A stretch of 64,000 nt of DNA, taken from positions 37,604,796-37,668,795 of the forward strand of contig OZ007573.1 in NCBI GenBank assembly GCA_963931925.1. Reading direction: 5' to 3'. Shown one piece after another: positions 55,359-64,000 of this stretch. The DNA comes from Onchidella celtica. Lineage: Eukaryota; Mollusca; Gastropoda; Systellommatophora; Onchidiidae. Numbering within the stretch: the stretch's first letter is position 1; every line of letters starts with the position of its first letter. The notes below the pieces were generated by a model that saw only the letters and a list, made by a program, of their open reading frames with translations, was not told where the DNA came from and ran no database searches. The translations under genes and the position numbers were made by a program.

Positions 55359-57249
55359 TTAAAAGTGTCGGCTTTATACTACAGAACTAAATTATGTGTT
55401 CACAATTTTTCTGTATTTGACTGCATTACAGCTGACGCCATATACTATGTTTGGCATGAAGCCGAAGGTGGCTTGTCAGCCAATGAATTTGTCACGTGTT
55501 TACAGGAGAGAAAAACAAAGAAAACTAAGGGCACAACTGACTGAAGAAGAGAAAGAAGCAATTAAAGCAATTAAACAGGAGAAAATATGCTGAAAAGAAT
55601 TGTAAAAGGGTTAAGGACCAATACCAATATTCAGCACTGTCTGATACTCCTGTTGCTCTTCAAAATACCATTGATAGGGCATCACCAAAAAAAAATACCA
55701 ACAACGGCAGCGAAATATAATGCAATTTATCTGGCTAAAAAGGCCATGCCGGCCAACAGAAAAGACACTATTCTTGTGCTTGAGCATTTGATTAAAAATG
55801 CATCGCCACGAAAGAAAGACGTACTTGAGGAACTGCTGCGTACTGTAGTGAAAAGTCCATTCCACATTCCAAGGAAAATATGCAGAAGGCTGCAGTCCGA
55901 AAGGTGAAGGACAGTGAAGTGAAATAAAAAATTGTGGACTTTTTTAATGGGCAGTCGACTTGCCAGGAAAAAGACATTACAGCAAACAGCTGAAAAAGCA
56001 AAGAAAGATTTTAACATATTCTATACATATTCTTTTTGATATATTTATAAATGAACATATAAATATTAAGGTTTCAAAGAGAACATTTCGTCATGGTGCT
56101 GACCTTTTGGCGCAAAAAAAAAACAAAACGTGTTTATTCTTTTGTAATAGTCAGACAGGCCAAAATGATTCTAGGTAAAAGTGGCCATCATCCACGTTGG
56201 TTGAAACAACCCCAGAACCAAAATGGCCTATGTCAATGAATGAGAGGACATTACAGAAAGTTTTAGTTTCAGGATAATGGCTTGGCACTATTGAATGATT
56301 TTTACATTAACTAGTGTAAGGGCCCGTTCAAAGAACGGATTGCAAACAACACGCACAATCAGCACACAGATTATGTAGATCTAGGAAGAAAACATCTCAC
56401 AACTGGCACAGCAACACCCGCATGGCCCGTACCGTGCATAAAGCAGAGGCACAGAAACTCATGCCTTCAAACTTTGAAACGCAACCGGAAGTTTAAAGTC
56501 GAAACAAAACAAAGGCAGGAGGGAGGCCATCATTGTTGAGGAGAAAGCATTATTTGATTTTTTAAGGCCTATTTTCATTTATTACAAAATTACGATACTT
56601 CGCTTTCCTGTCAAAGGAATAGACATAGTAGCAAAATGACATATCTTTCACCTGTAATTTTTTCAGGTCTGGGCATTTCTTCTTCGCAGCAGTGAATTTT
56701 TTTTCCTTGCTGTTTTTTTATATAGATAGATGCACCATGGATAGGGCAAATGATGTAACAGGTACCATGACGATTTTATAGATGTCGGCCAAAACACATT
56801 TTGACAATAAAGTGTTAAAAATTTATGCAGTGTTTATGTGAACTCGGCGAAAATGCTAGGTTGAAATTTAATGTCCTTAAATCATGTGGGGCCCTTTTGC
56901 TTAATGTGAGAATGCTCTTGATGCCACAATGTGTCCTACAACCAGAGAGTGGTGGATGCCACACTGCATTGCACGAAAGTGCAGCAAATGTGGTGTTCAC
57001 CTACTGAAACCAAAACTTGAAGCGCGGTGTCACCCAAGAGTATTTGTCACATATAAAGAATGGAAGTAGGTCTTTCATGAGAAGTATAAAGTGAATCGCA
57101 CCGAACTTGTTGAGCAGACATCATCTGTTCTGGCTCTGATAAATGCTTTTTGTAAATAGTTTAAAAGACCATGGTCTTCATGGTTTTACCTCTGAATGGC
57201 AGAGGAAACAGTTTAATATTTTAAAAGATGATTTACCTGCAGATGCTGC

Positions 57250-58531
57250 TGTCACGAGCTGAGTTAGGTCCTGGGGAATATAGCTCTCGACTGCACGAGA
57301 GGGGGCTAACTCTCACTCAGACTGGCACACCAGTGAATAATAAAACAAACACAAGTTGTAAATTGAAGTCAGGAATGCAGGGCCGAACATCTATTGAAAC
57401 AGATTTGACTGCATATAAATATGCATGTGTAATGAATTATATCTATACACCAGAAGGCATTATAACTGCAAGCCAATGCTAATCAGCTACTTCACCGCTA
57501 GACTAAGTATTAATTGCATATAATAACTACGACTGCACAATTTATACTGCAATGACGGTCTCAACGCATGACCAAGATTATGATGCAAAAAATCCAATTC
57601 CAACAAATACTTTCAAATTACACTGGAATATATATATATAGATCTAATAACTCACTTTCTCTCACTTCATTACAATAATGATCATACGTTATCTAGCTAC
57701 AATAAAGCTATCATTGTTAAGCTGGCAATGACTATGGGATTTTACAATATTAACGACTCACTGTTAAATAGTCGCATCCACTACGGGAGGGCAGCTCCTC
57801 CCCGGAGAACAGTTCGTTGACCTCTCGGCTGCTGTAGGGGTGGTATCAGTGGAGATTTAGAATAATAGTTGATAGTTTACGAAACTTATATTGCCCATTC
57901 ACTGGATTGTGAACAGAAATACTAAACGCGCGCTGTTTACTGATGTTCTGTCTCAGAGCTGGTTGTATAGGCTCTCGCCGTCAATATAGTTATTATTTAG
58001 GATGGCGGATCTTCGCTACACTCACTCTCGTGGAGGTCAATGGAATTACTTCATGTATGAACAAATGTTCATCTGTAACTAAGGCCAACTTGGGCTTGAA
58101 CCTCTTTTATATGCTTAACCCTCTTAGTGCTCACTAAAAAACTAAAAAATGTGTGCTAAAATTTTTCTGACTCATTCTGGTCAGCAAAATCAGTAAAAAT
58201 CGCCACAAAACGCAATCAAACAACAACAACTACTTTCATTCCTGGAAACGCAAGCGGATGTGCCAGATTTTTATTTGGCTTCTCAGCCAAAATAAATTTA
58301 ACCGCACATATAGAGAGCCACGATCGTGGCCTGTCGCATTAAGAGGGTTAAGGGCTGGCGACCGTTGGACTGTTGGCCCTAGTTTCCGCTATAAAATGTT
58401 TGTGTATGAAACGTCATATCCTTTTACATACTGCACTAATACACTCACTAATGATGAGGTTGTATTAATAAATTGCGCACCGGTGTGCATACTGGCATGA
58501 ATTACTATTCCCAACTATTGGATCTCTGACA
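57250..58531. repeat. Solo LTR in copy C (same family as 34736-35965)
   Basis: Begins TGTCACGAGCTGAGTTAGG, matching the LTR at 34736 over its first ~65 bases, and ends CTCTGACA at 58531, just before the coding motif DFAENY resumes. A TTAA MITE (58119-58347) is nested in it. The flanking 5-mers GCTGC and ACGTC do not match, so a target duplication is not confirmed and the right end is tentative. Confidence 0.65.
58119..58347. mobile_element. piggyBac-type MITE
   Basis: 229 bp flanked by TTAA (58115-58118, 58348-58351) with terminal repeats CCCTCTTAGTGC and CCCTCTTAATGC (reverse complement of the right end), 11 of 12 matching. It resembles the piggyBac-2 end (CCCTCTAGTGCCC) more than piggyBac-1. 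No coding capacity. Confidence 0.85.
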
Positions 58532-59181
58532 ACGTCTGTAATTGTGGTCGATTTTGCTGAGAACTACATCTGTAGGCATCAGCGAGAGGTATCAGCTGTC
58601 CACTGGTCTTACAATCAGGTGACTCTATCCCCCGTTGTTGTCTACAGGAGGTGTACTCAGTGCAATGAGAAGATTACCTGTTATTTTGTGTTTTTTTCAG
58701 ATGATTTGAATCATGATTCAAATTTTGTTTTTCATATTCTTGATATGGTTGTCTGAAATAGAAGCTTCCCAATTTATGATATTTCAGACAATTGTGGCAT
58801 ACAATTTAAGTCCAAGCTTCTATTCCATCCCATGAGTAGGCTGGCCAGTAACTATAATTTTGAGCGATGTTATTTTCGGGAACGACACGGAAAGAATCAG
58901 TGTTATTCACGTGGTGGAATGGTTAAATCATTTTTGAGCCAATATTGTTTTCAGACCAAACTGTATTGTGAAGTGCAAAAGAGATTGTCTGTTTTTTAGA
59001 TTCAAATCTGACATTAAAAAAATGTAGATTGTTCACACCAGGCAAGAACTTTTCATTTGGTGGAAGAATCAGATACTGACAGAAGTGTTTCCTCAAGCAG
59101 CCTGAAAACATTGCCTGGGACTAAAAAGGTTCACTCATTAAAAGTACTGTCATCACAGATTCTTGCTGTGAGACAATTTTC

Positions 59182-60530
59182 TTGCTTCTGTGCTTTTTGC
59201 TTATAGACTTGTCAAGTCAGTGTTCAAACAAAGAACTTATATCCAATTTTGAATGTATTAAATGGCCTAATGCCAAATCTGACAACTGCAATTTGGTTGG
59301 TAATGATCAGGCTAAAGGTGTGGAGATTGATGTTGCCAATGCTGTTGATGGTGTTGCATTACCTGACAATGTTGTTGATGGTGGTGATGCATGTGATACA
59401 CTTAATAAAATTGCTGATAATGTGAATACATGGCCTGATGATGTTTTTCATGACAGCAATGATAATAGTACTTCTACATGTGATGAAATTGCTGTTGTTT
59501 ATGATGTTTCAGTTGATGATAATGATGATGAGTTGAATACCGTAATGTGTCAACTTGATGATGATGATAATGAATTGTCTATACAGAGAGTGTTATCGGT
59601 GGTAAAGAGAAATTTGTTTGGAACAATGAAGAAAGGCTGTGAAGCATTTTTCAAAGACATTTATGGCAAACTATTAAATTGTGGTTCTTTTCAAGATGTA
59701 AGAGATCTTTGTCAAGAAATATTTGTTGAATTTGAAAATTACAATTTATTGCTCATACATCCAACAATAACCAGAAGGGAAGTGGACAAAAATGCTGTGC
59801 AGTTACTCCCACCCAATAAGCCTCAGGGGTTTTTGCCAGCCCTTACAGTAGGAAATGGGAACTGCATGATGCGGTCTTTGAGTAAATGTGTGTTTGGTCA
59901 TGAAAACAACCATTTAGAAATGCGGTGCCGCATCATTGCAGAACTTTCCTAAACAGAAGTCTTTACCTGGATGAAGACTATGTCAGTGTTGGATGAAGAT
60001 TGGAGAACAATAAAGTTCTGCCCTTGATTGCCTTGTTGTCTGACTGTCATGATGGAACAGACACAACCTCTCTCACAGTCATAGAGGATACCTTTCACAA
60101 GGAGGTCTTCAATGCCAGGAAACTGTGCCAAAGTCTTGGCATATGGCAGCTCTTAGCTGCCCCAAATGTTTTAATATGTTGTCTTATATCTTTGTACCCA
60201 CAGAGAGGCCATGAGAATGTCCAGGCTCTTTTTGGCAGAGCCATGCTTCCACAAGGCATCAATTATAATTATAATGATGTAATTTATGTCATGTGGTCAT
60301 CTACAAGGCTCATGCCTGATGAGCACTGGGTAGCCAATCACGTGGTCCCCATGCTCAAAATTGGCAGCACACGGCTTTGGAAATCAATCGATTCAAGTGG
60401 ATCAGCCAGAGTCAGGAGATCCAGTTCAGCTACAAAGAATGCCTATACAACAACCAACAGAAATAACAGTGATGCAACCAGAGCCAAGGCCAAGTCCTAC
60501 AGTGAATCCAGCAGAGACTACAGCAAGTAG
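59182..60530 (+). pseudogene. Acidic linker and OTU-like domain of copy C
   Basis: The open frame 59182-59952 begins in the linker, is very rich in Asp/Asn/Val, then has VLSVVKRNLFGTMKKGCEAF and ends in LTVGNGNCMMRSLSKCVF. This is the OTU signature, but the catalytic Asp is Asn (AAT 59854-59856), with the Cys retained (59863-59865). A stop and frameshift near 59950 precede the second half (60000-60345): LCQSLGIWQLLAAPN, VIYVMWSST, EHWVANHVVPML with the catalytic His. A Ser/Gln/Pro-rich tail ends near 60570. The same architecture in copy A has Asp at this position. Confidence 0.78.
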
Positions 60531-60570
60531 GCCTACAGCAGTGAACACGCCTTCCAGATTTTGTGAATAA

Positions 60571-61244
60571 TTGTTTGTGGTGTAACCCTCTATGCCGTGA
60601 AGGTATAGAACTTGTTGTGTTTAATAGCAGATAGGCAATGAGATTAGTTAATTAATTAAGTTGTGTTGCTTAAAATTAAATAATAATAAAAGAATTAATA
60701 AACCTTAAAGTAAGGTTGTTATTATAGCATGGCTACATTGTGCTATATGGGCATAATAATCCCTTTTGTAGTCATCTGAACCAAGGGTTCAGTAGTTAGC
60801 TTAATTTGTCTGTTAGTTTTGTTTTAAATTAAAAATTGGTTCTCATCATTTAATTTTAGTGAACATGTTCCATCTTATCTGAACATAATATAGGCCTATG
60901 TTTTAAGTATTTCAATTTCGGATCATTATGCAGAAAACCAGTCATCCAGAAATCAAAGAACAGTTATCAACTTATTCCCTTGTGCTGACAACACAGAGAC
61001 AGTTGTATTTCCAATGTAATACTATTTACTATGGACAATTTTGTACTTTAGACATATTACAGAAACGCTTAAATAACCAAATTGTGTACTAAAGCTTGAA
61101 CTGAGTTTTCTTATCGTAATTTCATTTAATATGTGGATACAACTAAAGCTTAATTCAAAAGTATCTTTGGTTTTGGGACTAAAAGGAGGAAGGTGTATTG
61201 TAAAGATCTAAGAGACATAACTCTTGTATATATATATCTATCAA
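60571..61244. other. Noncoding spacer
   Basis: AT-rich sequence after copy C with no frame or repeat I recognise. An inverted or terminal repeat for the copy C element was looked for and not found. Confidence 0.5.
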
Positions 61245-61768
61245 TCTATATAATAAAGCTACAACAAAACCGCTAATAGTCCTATGGACTCGGAAACTAC
61301 ACAACGCATCGACCTGAAATTTGGCAAAAAGAATTATGGGATAGCGAACATTGTTCCTATGGCTATACACAAACAAAACCGTTTGTTATTTCTGAGTTAA
61401 TCGGTAAATGCGGTTATAATCAAAGACTAAATTCACGAGAGCGTTTGATCCGAAATTTATGATCAATAAGATATTGATATATGTTTCTAATAATAGCCCA
61501 CTTACGCCTACACATGATGTTATCACTTCCTGCGATGTGTTCACTAACAAACAAACTAACCCTTGCGCAAATCATTGCCATTTGACGGATGCTGACGGGA
61601 TGCGCAGGATGTCAACGCGCAAAGGGAGAGCAGTAAAACTCATCTAAAAACAAACAAACATAAAATAAAGCTAAAGGAACGGGCAAAATGAAGCAGGTCC
61701 ATAATAATCACCCAGAACTGAAACTAATAAATCGATTTATCCCGGGCAGGGCCGGGCAACTCAGCTAG
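61245..61768 (+). mobile_element. Non-autonomous Helitron, copy 3
   Basis: 524 bp starting TCTATATAATAAAGC after A (61244) and ending CAACTCAGCTAG before T (61769). A hairpin of CCCGGGCAGGGCCGGGC lies about 10 bases inside the CTAG end, the classic Helitron 3' terminus. It is a different subfamily from copies 1 and 2. The short frame inside it has no motif. Confidence 0.85.
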
Positions 61769-63471
61769 TATTTAATATATTTGTACTTACATCCCTTTAT
61801 TTAATTTTATGTTAAAGTGATGTGTAGTGCATGTGTAATAAAGGAGAGTGCCTAGAGATGATGCACACAAAAAATTGACGTCTTTATGTTTTGCTTAATT
61901 ACAATGTTCTCCATTCACTGAGTTATAATTTACGCTCACACAACACAACCACAGAACAGCCTGGGTGTATGGTTAGGGTTAACATGGAATTAAATACATT
62001 CATTCATATAATTTTAACACATTGGTGTACAACTGATTCAAAGTGTGTGTGGAATTCTCAGGTAGACCTAGGTTGAAATATTGGGAATGTGAAGACAAAC
62101 AGACCACCATTTCGCCCAGATTTAATAACCCGATATTCTCTGTTTTGAATATTATACTAGCATTGGCCCTGCTATTGCCCACGACAAACTGCTCATCACT
62201 GTCAATTCAGAGTGATTATAACAGATCTGCTTCATTTTGCATGCTCCTTTACATTTATTTTGTCACTGTTTGTTTGTTTGCCTTAGATAAGTCTTACTGC
62301 ATTCCCCTTGCATATTTAATGTCCTAGGCACCCTTTCAGCATTTGAGGTGAAGCTTGTCATGAAATGGCAGCAGTCTGTACACTGGTTAGTTTCATTTAA
62401 GTAACTGTCCCATTGTGCAAATGATTATTGAGCATTTCAGACATCAGGAGACAGCATTAGAAGTTAAAGTTTTGCCAGCCCTCCAACAACCAGATAAATA
62501 ATTAAGGAGGAGGGGGAGGTGGTCAAGGCCTGTTCTTTAGCAAGTGAAAGAGAGTACAGGCTTCATGTGTGTTCACCAAGCCTTATCAACTCAGTGTGGA
62601 AAGCCTAGCAGAAGGAAGGATGGCATCATAGGCTCATGTGTAGGTGAAAAGGAGAACCGGAAGTGAAATCAGCAACATAAAGCAAACTCAAAAAAATACT
62701 TCCCCACCTTCTTAAGTCTTGAAATCTAAAAACGGATCTCCTGCAGGTCGAATGGATGGCACCTGTAACATTTCACGCAAATCTGAGCTGTGTGATGCTA
62801 AAAATCCTTAAGTTTTTTTATTATACAGATATGAATCTAGAACTAGCTGATCTAGTCTAGCTAACTCTGTGACATGTTGGCACATTCTGATCACTATGTG
62901 GGTGGTATTTTTACTCATATCAGTCCTTTCAGAAATATGATTGTTCAGCATCGGTCAATAGTTTTCATATTTTGATCAACTTGTAAAAATACAATAACCC
63001 CCCAAAAATCTCACTATAGTGCACACAGTATAAGTTTTATTATTTATCCACAAGAGGTGACCACAAATTTTCCTTGGAAATATGACTGTTATTTATAAAC
63101 AGCAGTGTCCGGTGATAAATCTTTCACAATTTGTGATTCTAGATCTAGAATCTAGGTTACCTACATAGATCAATATTAAAGCCTAGACTCTATTCAAAAG
63201 TCGCTGTTATTCCCTCTAGGTCTGGCAAAGTTTTGATTGATTCTGTACTGACTTTCCAAGTGTGTTGTGTTTGAGTTTGGGTTCAGGTTTTATGGCGCGT
63301 CGGCATGACAGTGGCCAATTTGTGCCCATCTTAGCCTATCTAGGTACTCTGTCTATATTTCATATTCACAGTTTCATTAGTTTACATTTCGCAAGTGAAA
63401 TTAAATAATCACCTTTAAAATTTATTGCATTGGTAAAATTCTAAAAAATTGTTTTGTATAAAGTTGAAAGA
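61769..63471. other. Noncoding spacer
   Basis: No supported gene, RNA or repeat. Small open frames (for example 62043-62327) show no motif. Several AGATCTAG-type palindromes near 63140-63165 appear by chance. Confidence 0.5.
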
Positions 63472-64000
63472 GAGTCAAAGCTGCAGTCTATAAATGCATA
63501 CATGTATTTTGCAACATAAACAGTATGTATATTAGCACATTACCTTAATTACGACTGCCGGGCAAAAACCTAGCTGTATGCAGTAAGGGCCGATGTGCAA
63601 TTTGTAGGTCATAGCTGCAGACTATAAAATATGCACTTAGCACTTTACCTTAACTACGACTGCCGGGCGAAAACCTAGCTGTATGCAGTAAGGGCTGATG
63701 TGCAATTTGTAGGTCATAGCTGCAGACTATAAAATATGCACTTTACCTTAATTATGACTGCCGAGCAAAAACCCAGCTGTGCACAATAAGGGCTGATGTG
63801 CAGTTTGTATGTAAAAGCTATAGACCATAAAATCTGTATGTTAGCACATTACCTTAACTACGACTGCCGGGCGCAAACCTAGCTGTACACAGTAAGGGCT
63901 GATGTGCACTTCAATGTATGTCAAAGCTGCAGACCATAAAATGTGTATTTTTAGCACATTACCTTTAACTACGACTGCCGGGCGCAAACTCAGCTGTACA
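63472..64000. repeat. Satellite-like tandem array, ~100-bp unit, open at the window end
   Basis: Five successive copies of a unit containing ACGACTGCCGGGC, AGCTGTA..CAGTAAGGGC, GATGTGCA and AGCTGCAGACYATAAAAT. The core motif starts at 63551, 63655, 63754, 63860 and 63971, giving periods of 104, 99, 106 and 111. A partial unit (AAAGCTGCAGTCTATAAAT) begins near 63476. The array continues past 64000. Confidence 0.9.

Larger units (their letters stand above)
51504..55503 (+). pseudogene. Transposase-like gene E (same family as gene D), split by piggyBac-1
   Basis: A basic N-terminal exon (51504-51772) with LTPQKKRRINEKKRAQYNDK resembles that of copy A. After a frameshift near 51775 an acidic stretch and a long open frame (51856-52851) carry EEYEGRKYTSKKEF, the Cys pair CACKTSFTKCSAL, GDVWRLDWEQEKNFV, NGQRIRVCKKMFLATTG, SLPVVPSYYCNED. 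Then, frameshifted, VDEFDKNNYSIFKPRKDQCD with DCTQY and ITMDLQQVLLCPAL up to the TTAA at 53112. After the piggyBac, 55363-55503 continues KVSALYYRTKLCVHNFSVFD and VWHEAEGGLSANEFVTC. The catalytic-like SDGC region is missing because copy C begins here. Confidence 0.68.
55504..60570 (+). pseudogene. Transposase-like gene with C-terminal OTU domain, copy C
   Basis: Same order as copy A. Basic N terminus RREKQRKLRAQLTEEEKEAI (~55505), PANRKDTILVLEHLIKNASP (~55750), FHIPRKICRRLQSERVK. A helical stretch near 55990 is followed, after ~690 bases of insert or intron (56120-56815), by MQCLCELGENARLKFNVL. Cys-rich CIARKCSKCGVHLL is at ~56980. The solo LTR (57250-58531) then splits it before DFAENYICRHQREVSAVHW (~58550), FYDISDNCGIQFKSKLL-type core (~58781; Asp-Asn where SDG is usual), RHGKNQC (~58884), and TLPGTKKVHS (~59107). 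The OTU part follows. Many stops make it a pseudogene. Function of the family is not known to me; a DDE-type transposase is inferred. Confidence 0.68.

Noticed and set aside
63472-64000. Regular repeats resembling a CRISPR array
   Set aside because: Whole ~100-bp unit is repeated with no unique spacers, the period varies, and the context is eukaryotic.
1-64000. tRNA or rRNA genes
   Set aside because: I saw no cloverleaf-like segment with intact A and B boxes or any rRNA core; a covariance search would be needed to be sure.

Overview
This window looks like a stretch of animal nuclear genome, most likely a marine invertebrate and plausibly a mollusc. The reasons are the absence of compact operon-like genes, the clear GT-AG exon junctions, and a mix of metazoan transposon families (APE-type LINE, Helitron, pogo, piggyBac, PIF/Harbinger, ISL2EU, Gypsy, Gmr1-like). 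The species assignment is inference. I found no confident host gene. The only candidate is a weak PAN/apple-like fragment on the minus strand near 17.8-18.4 kb.

Layout. 0.7-4.1 kb: a nearly full-length LINE. 4.3-5.1 kb: a non-autonomous Helitron carrying a SINE-like insert. 5.1-7.6 kb: AT-rich DNA with a diverged duplication split by a TIR element. 7.7-14.4 kb: a decayed multi-exon transposase-like gene ending in an OTU cysteine-protease domain (copy A), split by a complete pogo-type transposon (8366-11618) with TA target duplication. 16.7-17.7 kb: a fragment of the same family (copy B). 19.8-21.1 kb: a Harbinger remnant. 21.2-21.6 kb: a second Helitron. 21792-28642: an LTR retrotransposon on the minus strand whose integrase lies upstream of reverse transcriptase (Gmr1-like order), bounded by an ACCAT target duplication.

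29.4-47.6 kb is a nested stack. A Gypsy element (Gypsy-2) is split by a 5.1-kb Harbinger element that itself carries a solo LTR. Gypsy-2 is then abutted by another Gypsy (Gypsy-3), which holds a solo LTR of the Gmr1-like family. This joins a second transposase-like family (gene D), which is split by a 5.8-kb ISL2EU-type element encoding THAP-DDE transposase and a SWIM-YqaJ nuclease. 47.8-50.1 kb holds an internally deleted piggyBac and part of another Harbinger element. 51.5-55.5 kb is gene E (same family as D), split in coding sequence by a piggyBac at TTAA. 55.5-60.6 kb is a second transposase-OTU gene (copy C), split by a solo LTR that carries a TTAA MITE. 61.2-61.8 kb is a third Helitron, and the window ends in a ~100-bp satellite.

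The most notable points are: (1) in the ISL2EU and the Harbinger elements, the transposase gene and its accessory gene lie on opposite strands with their exons interlocked, each gene having an exon inside an intron of the other; (2) two copies of a transposase-like gene carry a C-terminal OTU protease; (3) Gypsy-3 has a perfect 103-bp inverted copy of its own RT active-site segment upstream in the same pol gene. Nearly all coding regions carry stops or frameshifts; the DDE exon of the ISL2EU transposase, the YqaJ exon core and the LINE ORF are the best preserved.
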